Assembly: GCF_030695065.1 (NCBI RefSeq)
Contig: NZ_JAUYTR010000021.1
Span: 124,001 to 188,000 of the forward strand
Length of the DNA stretch: 64,000 bases
Direction: 5' to 3'
Source of the DNA: Sediminibacterium sp.
GTDB taxonomy: Bacteria; Bacteroidota; Bacteroidia; Chitinophagales; Chitinophagaceae
The notes under the pieces are model-generated. The model was given only the letters and a program-made list of their open reading frames with translations, did no database searches and was not told where the DNA came from. Both the position numbers and the translations under genes were made by a program. This document shows, in pieces, positions 9,408-17,764 of the stretch (position 1 is the stretch's first letter; each line of letters opens with the position of its first letter).

Positions 9408-10958
9408 ATGAATAATTTAATAAATAAAAAAAGCATCAGTAAATGGATGCTGCTACTATTAACCGTAACGGTTTTTACGGCTTGTAAAAAGAATTTTTTA
9501 GATACTGCAAGGCAAGGCGGGTATGACGAAGAAAATTACCCTTATCCTGGTGGCTCTGGTCCGTATGATCAATATATTTTTGGGGCATACAATAGTTTGC
9601 GTGACTACAATGTACATGTAGATGGATTCATCAATGCAACCAGTATCAGAAGTGATGATGCAGACAAAGGGAGTACGCCATCAGATGGCGGAGCCGATGT
9701 AATAAGCATGGATAATTTTCCAGTACTCCCTAATAGTGGAAGAGCAAATGCTTTATGGGTAGGTTATTATGGATTAATCAACAGATGTAATAATACATTG
9801 TTCCAAATTGGAACCAACAAACAAATTGTAGCTAATGATGCAGTTAAACTACAGTCTCAAGCTGAAGTGAAATTCATTCGTGGGTATTCTTATTTTATGT
9901 TGACTCGATTGTTTGGCAAAGTGCCCATTATTGATACACTATTTACTGATCCTGCTGCACAAAACAATGTGCCACAAAGTTCAGTTGATCAGGTTTACGC
10001 ATTTATAGAAAGAGACCTCAGCTTTGCTGCAGCTTACTTACCTGCATTTTGGGATGCGGTTAAATTTCCAGGAAGAATCACCAGTGGTGCTGCCAATGGA
10101 ATGTTGGCTAAGGTTTATTTAACACAGCAAAAATGGGCACAGGCAATGAATGTTGCCAATATGGTCATGAATTCGGGGCAATACAATTTAAGCACACCGT
10201 ACAATACCATTTTTTCTGAAGAAGGAGAGAATAGTAAAGAATCTATTTTTGAAGTTCAAGCTAGAGCAGATGCTATTAATACAACGTCTCAGGGTATTCA
10301 GTACACTAGTTTGCAAGGTGTAAGAGGTGCAGGCCCTTGGGATCTTGGATGGGGATGGAATTCTCCAAGTGCAAATCTTGCAGCTGCTTATGAGCCCAAT
10401 GACCCAAGAAGAGCAAGAACAATTTTATTCACGAGCACACCAACAACACCTGGCATAACCATTTTTGGAGAAGTAACTCCAGTAGGTTTGCCTAATCCCC
10501 GTTACAATCATAAAGTACATACCAATCCAGCAACAAGAGCTGCAGTTGGGAATAGGTTCGGTTGGTGGATGAATGTTCGCATTCTACGATATGCAGATGT
10601 TGTGTTAATGTATGCGGAAGCTGCCAATGAATTGGGTGGGGCAAATAATATTACCGCAGCTAAAGCAGCACTTAACAGTGTTCGTTTTAGAGCTAGGGCT
10701 GGAAATAATTCCATACTTCCAGATATCACTACCAATGATCAAGCAGTTCTTAGAGACGCTATTAGACAAGAAAGACGAGTAGAATTAGCTATGGAGCACG
10801 ATCGTTTCTTTGATATTGTTAGATGGGGTATTGCGCAAAATGTTATGAATGCTGCAGGTAAATCTAATTTCAATGCTACCCGAGATGTATTGTTACCAAT
10901 ACCACAAGCACAAATTGATTTAACCGGTGGGGTTTTAAAACAAAATCCTGGCTATTAA
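9408..10958 (+). CDS. susD: RagB/SusD family glycan-binding lipoprotein
   Basis: A 516-residue surface lipoprotein with lipobox TVFTAC. The SusD fold is indicated by the tetratricopeptide-like helices (VKFIRGYSYFMLTRLFGKVPI, shortened here) and the C-terminal family block (RQERRVELAMEHDRFFDIVRWG, ending LLPIPQAQIDL). It caps the SusC barrel and delivers bound oligosaccharide. It begins 24 bases after susC, in the same transcript. Ligand preference cannot be read from sequence. Confidence 0.95.
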   Translation: MNNLINKKSISKWMLLLLTVTVFTACKKNFLDTARQGGYDEENYPYPGGSGPYDQYIFGAYNSLRDYNVHVDGFINATSIRSDDADKGSTPSDGGADVISMDNFPVLPNSGRANALWVGYYGLINRCNNTLFQIGTNKQIVANDAVKLQSQAEVKFIRGYSYFMLTRLFGKVPIIDTLFTDPAAQNNVPQSSVDQVYAFIERDLSFAAAYLPAFWDAVKFPGRITSGAANGMLAKVYLTQQKWAQAMNVANMVMNSGQYNLSTPYNTIFSEEGENSKESIFEVQARADAINTTSQGIQYTSLQGVRGAGPWDLGWGWNSPSANLAAAYEPNDPRRARTILFTSTPTTPGITIFGEVTPVGLPNPRYNHKVHTNPATRAAVGNRFGWWMNVRILRYADVVLMYAEAANELGGANNITAAKAALNSVRFRARAGNNSILPDITTNDQAVLRDAIRQERRVELAMEHDRFFDIVRWGIAQNVMNAAGKSNFNATRDVLLPIPQAQIDLTGGVLKQNPGY

Positions 10959-10980
10959 TTGACTTTTTAAAAATATTGAT

Positions 10981-11907
10981 ATGCAATTATTAAATAATAA
11001 AATCAAGTATTCAATTCTAGGCTTGTTTACACTGAGCAGCTTAATGCTCTCTTGTAAAAAGGACGGGAATCCCAATAATTTACCGGCTGTTTCTACTGCA
11101 GACTATGTAGGTAAGATTGATGGATTTACATCTTCAGATGAAGTGTTTCCAGAGAGCTTAGTAGCATATTGGCCATTTGATAATACCAAAAATGAAACAA
11201 AGTCTAATACCGCTCCAGGAACTTCTTTAAATGATAGTTATGTGGCAACCGGCGTTAAAGGGCAAGCACTTAGATTAAATGGAGGGTTTTTATACTATCC
11301 TACTCAGTTCAATGCCTTCAAAACTGATGTGTTCAAAAGTTTTGCCATTAGCACTTGGATTCAAATTTCGAATAATGGTTCTAAAAGAACGATGTTATTT
11401 CAATTAACCAGACCAGGCGTATTTAACGGGAGTTTGAATTTCTCATTGAATACACAGTCTTTTCCTGCATCTAATACAACTGATCTAAAAGTTCAGCCCA
11501 CTTTCATCACTATAGGGGGTGGAACGCAAGACAATGTAAATACACTAAGAGATGCGCCAGGTTCTGCTAATTATATGCCATATATCACTCCTCCAATAGG
11601 TCCAGATAAATGGGTGCATTTAGCATTGAATTATAATGCAAGCAATGGCTTTTTTGATATTTGGATTAATGGAACAAGAGCTGGTGCATTCCCAAGTAGA
11701 GGAACTGGAAATAATAATTTTAAAGCTTATGAACCTAGTGAAGTAATTATTGGTGGTAACTATAATGTTATTCCTGGCAAATCAGTAAGTTCCGATGTAA
11801 GCTTTGGCGCAATGACTGGTGTAATAGATGAAATGAGAATTTATAATATTGCATTACCCGATGCACATATTAAAGCGCTTTACAACTTAGGTAAAGCGGG
11901 TAAATAA
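10981..11907 (+). CDS. LamG-domain lipoprotein, probable surface glycan-binding protein
   Basis: A 308-residue lipoprotein with lipobox SLMLSC. Residues about 80-305 have the features of a concanavalin A-like/LamG jelly roll (LVAYWPFDNTKNET, GVKGQALRLNGG, ISTWIQIS, WVHLALNYNASNGFFDIWINGT, GVIDEMRIYNIAL). It occupies the slot after SusD where SusE/SusF-like or SGBP proteins usually sit, so it probably helps hold polysaccharide at the cell surface. It has no recognisable catalytic motif. An intrinsic terminator follows 43 bases downstream. Confidence 0.85.
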   Translation: MQLLNNKIKYSILGLFTLSSLMLSCKKDGNPNNLPAVSTADYVGKIDGFTSSDEVFPESLVAYWPFDNTKNETKSNTAPGTSLNDSYVATGVKGQALRLNGGFLYYPTQFNAFKTDVFKSFAISTWIQISNNGSKRTMLFQLTRPGVFNGSLNFSLNTQSFPASNTTDLKVQPTFITIGGGTQDNVNTLRDAPGSANYMPYITPPIGPDKWVHLALNYNASNGFFDIWINGTRAGAFPSRGTGNNNFKAYEPSEVIIGGNYNVIPGKSVSSDVSFGAMTGVIDEMRIYNIALPDAHIKALYNLGKAGK

Positions 11908-11950
11908 TAATAAAAGTTCTTTTTGGGTTGAATACTGGTTTTTTTGATAA

Positions 11951-11976
11951 ATACCCGCCTTAGTGCGGGTATTTTT
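11951..11976 (+). terminator. Intrinsic terminator between LamG gene and GH144 gene
   Basis: The perfect 8-base arms ATACCCGC (11951-11958) and GCGGGTAT (11965-11972) flank the loop CTTAGT, and a T run follows. It lies only 22 bases before the glucanase start codon. It should end or attenuate the susCD-lamG transcript and shows that the upstream in-frame extension of the glucanase is not coding. Confidence 0.85.
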
Positions 11977-11994
11977 AATTCATTAAATTATTCT

Positions 11995-13341
11995 ATGAAA
12001 AAATATTTATTGCTGATTGTTTGTTTAATGGTGTCCACATTATTTGCACAAAAAAAACAAATGAATGCCAATTCTATTTCACCAAATGATACGGCTTTAT
12101 TTAGGAAGGTACAGGCTGCCACATTTCAATATTTTTGGACTGGCGCCGAGCCAAACAGCGGATTGGCAAGGGAACGTGTTCATATGGATAATATTTATCC
12201 GCAAAATGACCAAGATGTTGTAACAAGTGGGGGAGGTGGTTTTGGGGTCATGGCTATACTAGTAGGAATTGAAAGAAAATTCATTACTAAGGCTGAAGGA
12301 ATTCAACGACTTGAAACCATCTTACATTTTTTAGAAACTGCAGATCGATTTCATGGTGCATGGCCACATTGGTGGAATGGTAAAACTGGAAAAGTAAAAC
12401 CTTTCAGTAAATACGATGACGGTGGTGATTTAGTGGAGAGCTCCTTTATGTTGCAAGGATTGTTATGTGTTAGACAATATTTTAAGAACGGGAATAAACA
12501 AGAAAAAGCATTAGCTGCAAGAGCAGATAAACTTTGGAAAGAAGTTGATTTCAATTTTTATCGTAATAACCAAAATGTATTGTATTGGCATTGGAGTCCT
12601 AACCATGAATGGAAGATGAATTTCCCGGTAAAGGGATACAACGAATGTTTAATCATGTATATCCTGGCAGCATCTTCTCCCACTCATGCTGTACCTGCAG
12701 AAGTTTATCATGAGGGGTGGGCAATGAATGGGAAGATTAAGGATACCAAAATCTCCTATAATTTACCCCTAGATTTGAAGCACCAAGGTAATCCACCCAA
12801 TGGGGGGCCATTGTTTTGGGCACATTATTCATATTTGGGTTTAGATCCTAGAGGACTAAAAGACCAATATGCCGATTATTGGAATGAAACGGTAAATCAA
12901 GCTAAAATAAATTACGAGTGGTGTGTACAAAATACTGCGGGATATAAAGGCTATGGCCCCAATAATTGGGGATTAACTGCTAGTTATTCTATAAAGGGCT
13001 ATGCCGGACATGCACCTAGTAAAGAGAGAGACAAAGGGGTTATTTCACCTACCGCAGCACTCTCATCCTTTCCATATACCCCTAAAGAATCAATGCAAGC
13101 AATGAAATTTTGGTACAATGATTTGGGAGATAAGGTTTGGGGGAATTATGGTTTTTATGATGCATTCAGTATTCATCATAATTGGTTTGAGCCAAGGTAT
13201 TTGGCTATAGATCAAGGACCAATTGTAGTGATGATGGAAAACTATCGAACAGGTTTATTGTGGAAATTATTCATGAGTAGCCCTGAAATTAAACAAGGCT
13301 TAACTAAATTAGGATTCAAAAGCCCCTACATAAAAAAATAA
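11995..13341 (+). CDS. Exported GH144-type glucanase (glycoamylase-like domain)
   Basis: A 448-residue protein, MKKYLLLIV..STLFAQ signal peptide, then the (alpha/alpha)6 'glycoamylase-like' domain (PF10091 type). Family-typical segments are FQYFWTGAEPNSGLA, the acidic cluster YDDGGDLVESSF, GYNECLIMYILAASSP, NNWGLTASYS and DQGPIVVMMENYR. Family GH144 contains endo- and exo-acting beta-1,2-glucanases, including one from Chitinophaga pinensis, so a beta-1,2-glucan (sophoran) substrate is inferred. The start at 11995 was chosen over 11944 because the extension crosses the terminator and hides the signal peptide. It is followed after two bases by the EEP-family gene. Confidence 0.88.
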   Translation: MKKYLLLIVCLMVSTLFAQKKQMNANSISPNDTALFRKVQAATFQYFWTGAEPNSGLARERVHMDNIYPQNDQDVVTSGGGGFGVMAILVGIERKFITKAEGIQRLETILHFLETADRFHGAWPHWWNGKTGKVKPFSKYDDGGDLVESSFMLQGLLCVRQYFKNGNKQEKALAARADKLWKEVDFNFYRNNQNVLYWHWSPNHEWKMNFPVKGYNECLIMYILAASSPTHAVPAEVYHEGWAMNGKIKDTKISYNLPLDLKHQGNPPNGGPLFWAHYSYLGLDPRGLKDQYADYWNETVNQAKINYEWCVQNTAGYKGYGPNNWGLTASYSIKGYAGHAPSKERDKGVISPTAALSSFPYTPKESMQAMKFWYNDLGDKVWGNYGFYDAFSIHHNWFEPRYLAIDQGPIVVMMENYRTGLLWKLFMSSPEIKQGLTKLGFKSPYIKK

Positions 13342-13343
13342 AT

Positions 13344-14186
13344 ATGAGAAACTGTTTAATTTGGGTTGCTGTTTTTTTGTTTATTACTGATATTAATGCA
13401 CAGTCAACAGTTAAAGCAATGTCATTTAATATTCGTTTAGATGCTGCTTCTGATGGAGAAAACAGATGGGACCTGCGTAAAAATAGAGTGGCAGACCTCA
13501 TGCAATATTATGAACCAGATTTTATTGGTGCTCAAGAAGTATTGCATCACCAATTAGCCTATTTAGACAGTAGTTTGGTTCAATACAGTTATATAGGTGT
13601 AGGCAGAGACGATGGCAAAACGCTCGGAGAATACTCCTGTATTTTTTATAATCAAGATAAATATACTCCCATTAAACAATCTACTTTTTGGTTAGCGCCA
13701 AAATCAGATTCTGTTTGCATGGGTTGGGATGCGGTTTGCAATCGAGTTTGTACATATGGCTTGTTTAAAAACAAAAAAACCAATCAAGTGGTTTGGGTAT
13801 TCAATACCCATTTTGATCATGTTGGAAAAACAGCTAGAATAGAATCTGCAAAATTGATATTACAAAAAATTAAAGAACTGAATGTTAAGAATGATCCAGT
13901 AATTCTATTGGGCGACTTTAATTTAAGACCAACCGAAGAGCCGATTCAAAAAATTGCGAGTGATATGAACAATGCAAGAGCTATTAGTAAAATGGTTTAT
14001 GGCAATATAGATACTTGGAATGGGTTTAAATTTAAAGAAAAGCCCAATGGGGGAATTGATTATATATTTGTGAATAAGCATAAGCGAATAGTTGTTGAAA
14101 AATTTGCAACTATTACAGATTCTTATGATTTAAAATATCCAAGCGACCATTTTCCTGTAATGGCAACTATCACTCTATTAAAATAA
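13344..14186 (+). CDS. Exported endonuclease/exonuclease/phosphatase (EEP) family hydrolase
   Basis: A 280-residue protein with signal peptide (FLFITDINAQ). EEP-fold motifs: MSFNIRLD near the start, FIGAQEV with the metal-binding Glu, NTHFDH, ILLGDFNLRP, and the C-terminal IDYIFV and SDHFPVMA. Members are metal-dependent phosphodiesterases or phosphomonoesterases; exported versions are common in Bacteroidota carbohydrate loci, with unproven substrates. The 2-base gap to the glucanase and 6-base gap to the SGNH gene indicate one transcript. Confidence 0.88.
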   Translation: MRNCLIWVAVFLFITDINAQSTVKAMSFNIRLDAASDGENRWDLRKNRVADLMQYYEPDFIGAQEVLHHQLAYLDSSLVQYSYIGVGRDDGKTLGEYSCIFYNQDKYTPIKQSTFWLAPKSDSVCMGWDAVCNRVCTYGLFKNKKTNQVVWVFNTHFDHVGKTARIESAKLILQKIKELNVKNDPVILLGDFNLRPTEEPIQKIASDMNNARAISKMVYGNIDTWNGFKFKEKPNGGIDYIFVNKHKRIVVEKFATITDSYDLKYPSDHFPVMATITLLK

Positions 14187-14192
14187 TCATTA

Positions 14193-14861
14193 ATGAAATC
14201 GATTTTTAAAAGCCTATTTGTTTTTTTTATTCTATTACAATTTGGTTCTGGCAATTTTGCTACTGCTCAACCTTTTATTAAAGAAATCAAGGCATTTCAA
14301 ACTGCTGATAGTATATTAATGCCACCCTCAAGAGCAATTTTATTTGCAGGTAGCTCCTCATTCAGGTTATGGAAAAATATTGAATCAGATTTTCCAAGAC
14401 ATACCATTATTAATAGAGGGTTTGGTGGTTCTTCTTTACCTGATGTTATTCGCTACACCGAGGAGATTTTATTTCCGTACAATCCTAAACAAGTAGTTAT
14501 TTATTGTGGTGAAAATGATTTTGCGGCAGATCCAACACTTTCAAGTGATTCGGTAGTTGAAAGGTTTAAAACGCTTTTTCAAATGATTCGTAAGCGTAAT
14601 AAAACTACTCATATTGCATTTGTGAGCATGAAGCCAAGCCCATCTAGGTGGAAAATGAAAAATCAAATGATTGCAGCTAATGAGGGAATTAAACAGTATT
14701 TAAAATCACAAAGAAGAACGAATTATGTTGACGTGTGGACTCCTATGTTAGCTGAAAATGGAGAACCAATGAAAGACTTATTTCTTTCGGATAATCTACA
14801 TATGAACGCAAAAGGCTATGCTATTTGGCAAAAAGCAATAGAGCCTGTTTTAAAAAAATAA
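14193..14861 (+). CDS. SGNH/GDSL-type hydrolase
   Basis: A 222-residue exported hydrolase. Block I is FAGSSSFRLW with probable nucleophile Ser55, block II is NRGFGGSSL, block III is IYCGENDF, and block V is DNLHMNAKGY with the Asp/His pair. Such enzymes deacetylate or deacylate glycans and lipids. As the last gene of the glucanase group it may remove ester decorations from the substrate, which is an inference from context. Confidence 0.87.
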   Translation: MKSIFKSLFVFFILLQFGSGNFATAQPFIKEIKAFQTADSILMPPSRAILFAGSSSFRLWKNIESDFPRHTIINRGFGGSSLPDVIRYTEEILFPYNPKQVVIYCGENDFAADPTLSSDSVVERFKTLFQMIRKRNKTTHIAFVSMKPSPSRWKMKNQMIAANEGIKQYLKSQRRTNYVDVWTPMLAENGEPMKDLFLSDNLHMNAKGYAIWQKAIEPVLKK

Positions 14862-14927
14862 TTTAATCATTACTGACTGTTTTTTGTTTAACTTCAATAG
14901 GTTCTGTTTTTACATTAAACAGCCGAT

Positions 14928-15521
14928 ATGCATATTGACATTGATACATTGCTTGCTTATGGTGCTACACCTAAAGAATGGCGCAAGGGAGAACTAATCT
15001 TTAGTCAAGGAAACGAAGCCCGTTATTTCCACCAACTTGATGCTGGTATGGTAAAAATGACGAGTTTAACCAATGATGCAAAAGAGTTTATACAAGGTGT
15101 TTTTACCGATGGTAATAGTTTTGGAGAACCCGCATTAATGTTATCAAAACCTTATCCTGCAAGTGCATACGCAGTTAGTGATTCAATCATTTATCGATTA
15201 AATAAGGAAAAATTTCTATTGTTGCTCGATGATCATCCCGCTTTATTTAAAAAACTATTCAATATATTTTGTGAGCGATTGTATTGTAAAACTTTAACAG
15301 CTAATATTTTAGTAAACAATTCCCCTGAAGAGAAATTAATTGGTTTTTTTGATAAGATTAAATCTGAATGTAAGTTAAAAGGAACTGGTCTTGTGCCCTA
15401 TACAAGGCAACAATTGGCAGATTATACAGGTTTAAGAGTTGAAACTGTTATTCGAACTTTATCTAAATTGGCAGAAAGAAAAATTGTGGTCATTCAAGAT
15501 CATAAAGTATTTTATAAATGA
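14928..15521 (+). CDS. Crp/Fnr family transcriptional regulator, likely nos regulator
   Basis: A 197-residue protein with an N-terminal cyclic-nucleotide-binding-like beta-roll (about 15-105), a dimer helix and a C-terminal winged helix (YTRQQLADYTGLRVETVIRTL). Glu172 and Arg176 match the Glu/Arg pair of Crp and Fnr that reads TGA half-sites. The N-terminal cysteine set of oxygen-sensing FNR is absent (only Cys115, Cys120 and Cys148 are present), so a DNR/NnrR-like nitric oxide or other signal is more likely. It overlaps the next gene by ATGA and sits beside a nos cluster whose promoter carries a fitting palindrome. Confidence 0.9.
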   Translation: MHIDIDTLLAYGATPKEWRKGELIFSQGNEARYFHQLDAGMVKMTSLTNDAKEFIQGVFTDGNSFGEPALMLSKPYPASAYAVSDSIIYRLNKEKFLLLLDDHPALFKKLFNIFCERLYCKTLTANILVNNSPEEKLIGFFDKIKSECKLKGTGLVPYTRQQLADYTGLRVETVIRTLSKLAERKIVVIQDHKVFYK

Positions 15522-16723
15522 ATGTTACCCGCCTATTAAAAATTGCCATGCTAAATTTAGTTTTAGTAGCCTTGATAGGTGTTTTGATGCGGTATAAAAT
15601 TGGTTTTGAATTCACATGGGTTAATCAGAAGAATTTACAATTAGCTCATTCCGGATTTGCTTTTTCAGGGTTCATTTCATTTTTGTTAATGATTTTTATA
15701 GTTGATTCATTAAAAAAAATATTAGATGAAAGGCAGCTCGATTATTTTAGTAGTATTATTTATCTCAATCTACTATTTGCTTATACTACCTGTATATTGT
15801 TTTTCTTAACCGGTTATGGGGTATGGTCGGTATTATCTCAATTGGTTGGGTTGATTGTTGGAGGCTTATTTATTTATCGCTTATTGCGTGTTTTGCCTCT
15901 CTTTAAGCAACCTCATATTACTAATTGGTATAAAGCTGCTGGTATCTTTTATTTACTTTCGCTTTTAGCCAATATATGGCTTTTATACATGTTTGTTTCA
16001 GGTAAGAAAACCCAACATACTTATTTAGCAGCAACTTATTGGTTTCTTCATTTTCAATACAATGGTTGGTTCTTTTTTGGATGCATGGGATTATTTTTCA
16101 ATTGGCTTTTTACCAAAGATTTATTAACCAATTTTAATCAACGTACGTTTTGGCTTTTTGCCGCCAGTTGTTTCCCCGCTTACGGACTTTCTGTATTGTG
16201 GTTAGAACTTCCTTTATGGGTGTATATTATAATTGTGGTTTCAGCATTTATGCAATTAATTGGTGTAATTCAATTGACCAAATTGATATTAAGCAAACCA
16301 ATAATCAATTTAATAAAGCAGAACAAAACAGTATTAATGCTTTTCTTCATTTCACTAGGTGCTTTGTTGGTAAAAGTTTTTTTGCAAGGTGGATCAACCA
16401 TTCCTTTTATCAGTAAACTGGCCTTTGGCTTTAGACCTATTGTGATTGCTTACTTGCATTTAGTATTATTGGCTTTTACTGCTTTGTTTTTAATTGGATA
16501 CATTTATTTGAATGATTATTTTTCATTTAGTAAGCGCAATTTTTTGGCTACAAAATTATTTGCACTTTTTGTTGTGTTAAACGAAATTGTGTTGGGTATT
16601 CAAGGAATTGCTTCTTTGAGTTATACCGTGATTCCTTTCGTAAATGAAATTTTATTAATTATTGCTGCAGGGTTGTTATTATCTAGCATTTTGATGGTTC
16701 CGCAAAAGTCTTATAAGCAGTAG
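15518..16723 (+). CDS. 12-helix membrane protein with intramembrane histidines, unknown function
   Basis: A 401-residue polytopic protein with about twelve predicted helices across its full length. Histidines lie inside three of them: LQLAHSGFAFSGF (helix 2), YWFLHFQYNGWFFFG (helix 6) and IAYLHLVLLAF (helix 10). Intramembrane histidines and the helix count recall NnrS and heme-copper oxidase subunit I, but no such family is convincingly matched. The start codon overlaps the regulator's stop (ATGA), so the two are co-expressed beside a nitrous oxide reductase cluster. A heme-binding or NO/N2O-related role is a hypothesis. Confidence 0.72.
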   Translation: MNVTRLLKIAMLNLVLVALIGVLMRYKIGFEFTWVNQKNLQLAHSGFAFSGFISFLLMIFIVDSLKKILDERQLDYFSSIIYLNLLFAYTTCILFFLTGYGVWSVLSQLVGLIVGGLFIYRLLRVLPLFKQPHITNWYKAAGIFYLLSLLANIWLLYMFVSGKKTQHTYLAATYWFLHFQYNGWFFFGCMGLFFNWLFTKDLLTNFNQRTFWLFAASCFPAYGLSVLWLELPLWVYIIIVVSAFMQLIGVIQLTKLILSKPIINLIKQNKTVLMLFFISLGALLVKVFLQGGSTIPFISKLAFGFRPIVIAYLHLVLLAFTALFLIGYIYLNDYFSFSKRNFLATKLFALFVVLNEIVLGIQGIASLSYTVIPFVNEILLIIAAGLLLSSILMVPQKSYKQ

Positions 16724-16731
16724 CTTTATTT

Positions 16732-16745
16732 GTGATTACAATCAT
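16732..16745 (+). promoter_or_regulatory. Crp/Fnr-type palindrome upstream of the FAS1 gene
   Basis: GTGATTACAATCAT contains the perfect 5-2-5 inverted repeat TGATT-AC-AATCA. It closely resembles the site at 24071-24084 before the cytochrome c-nosZ operon. Its centre is about 58 bases before the FAS1 start codon. No clean -7 element is found at the spacing seen in the nos promoter, so the mode of action is uncertain. Confidence 0.55.
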
Positions 16746-16796
16746 AAAAAAAACTTTTGCTAAATAGGAACTTAGCCAAAACCATAAATCTCGGTT

Positions 16797-17357
16797 ATGA
16801 AAAAAAATGCACTTATCTTATCTTCCATGCTATTGGTATTTAGCATAGGATGTTCAAACGCCAATTCTTCAACTGAGCCCGAAAATTCAAGCTCGGCTAC
16901 CACATCAGAAACAGGGGCAGGTCAATCTGCAGTTAAAGATGAAATATCAAGCCCCAATATCGTTCAGGTAGCAGTCGGTAGTAAGGATCATAGTACCTTG
17001 GTAGCAGCTGTGAAAGCTGCAGAATTGGTGGATGCTTTAAGCAATGCTGGTCCCTTCACTGTTTTTGCTCCAACCAATGCTGCTTTTGAAAAGTTACCTG
17101 CTGGCACAGTAGAAGGTTTATTAAAACCAGAGAAGAAAGCTGATTTGAAAAATATTTTAGAGTACCATACCTATGTTGGCGTTCTAAAAGCAGAATACAT
17201 GCAGGATGGTCAAGAATTTGAACAAGTAAATGGGGGTAAGGTAAAAATTACTAAGAAAGATAATAAGTTATTTGTTAATGGTTCTGAAGTGGTAGCATCA
17301 ATTGTTACATCAAACGGTATTATTCATGTAATCAATGATGTATTATTGCCTAAATAG
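16797..17357 (+). CDS. Fasciclin (FAS1) domain lipoprotein
   Basis: A 186-residue lipoprotein with lipobox SIGC, a Ser/Thr/Glu-rich linker (about 20-50) and one FAS1 domain (about 52-185; DHSTLVAAVKAAELVDAL, PFTVFAPTNAAFEKLP, LKNILEYHTYVG, NGIIHVINDVLLP). FAS1 lipoproteins bind proteins or glycans at the surface, and their roles in bacteria are mostly unknown. The gene is convergent with the nos operon (5 bases between stops) and has its own Crp/Fnr-like box, so it may belong to the same regulon. Confidence 0.9.
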   Translation: MKKNALILSSMLLVFSIGCSNANSSTEPENSSSATTSETGAGQSAVKDEISSPNIVQVAVGSKDHSTLVAAVKAAELVDALSNAGPFTVFAPTNAAFEKLPAGTVEGLLKPEKKADLKNILEYHTYVGVLKAEYMQDGQEFEQVNGGKVKITKKDNKLFVNGSEVVASIVTSNGIIHVINDVLLPK

Positions 17358-17362
17358 TTGAT

Positions 17363-17734
17363 CTAGCTAAACATTTTGATTTGCATTACAGTTGCAATAC
17401 TCATTGCTCTTTGCTTAGCTAATTCTGCTTTTTCACCTTCAAACAATTCTTCAACTGTTTCGGTAAATAAACTAGTCCATCTTTGAAAATGCTCCATCTT
17501 CATGGGGCATTTTTGATGTATGTCTTTATGTTTTGCCATTGGATTACCCTCGTAAGTTCCGGAATAGAATAAAATATTTTCCCAGAATCCGTACATGACA
17601 GGCAAATGTGCTGCCCAATTTACGGGCACAATTTCTGTAAAAAAAAATGCTATTAACGGATCTTTTTTTACTTTTTCATAGAAGCTATTGATTAATAACT
17701 CTATATCAGCTCTATTAGTAATATCTTTTTTCAT
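17363..17734 (-). CDS. Group III truncated haemoglobin
   Basis: A 123-residue protein spanning a TrHb3 globin: LINSFYEKVKKDPLIAFFF, the WENILFYSGTYEGNPMAKH region, and MEHFQRWTSLFTETVEELF with the probable proximal His. Group III globins are small cytoplasmic haem proteins of uncertain function, with nitric oxide or oxygen handling often proposed. It lies 30 bases after nosY with no promoter or terminator evident between them, so it is probably the last gene of the nos maturation transcript. Confidence 0.88.
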   Translation of the reverse strand: MKKDITNRADIELLINSFYEKVKKDPLIAFFFTEIVPVNWAAHLPVMYGFWENILFYSGTYEGNPMAKHKDIHQKCPMKMEHFQRWTSLFTETVEELFEGEKAELAKQRAMSIATVMQIKMFS

Positions 17735-17764
17735 AGTAGTTTTTTAATAATTAAATAGTATTAA

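Noticed and set aside
11944-11994. In-frame upstream extension of the glucanase
   Set aside because: It runs through an intrinsic terminator and puts 17 extra residues before a clear signal peptide.
16150-16416. 88-residue frame inside the 12-helix membrane protein gene
   Set aside because: It is an alternative frame of a gene with a continuous membrane-helix pattern; no independent support.
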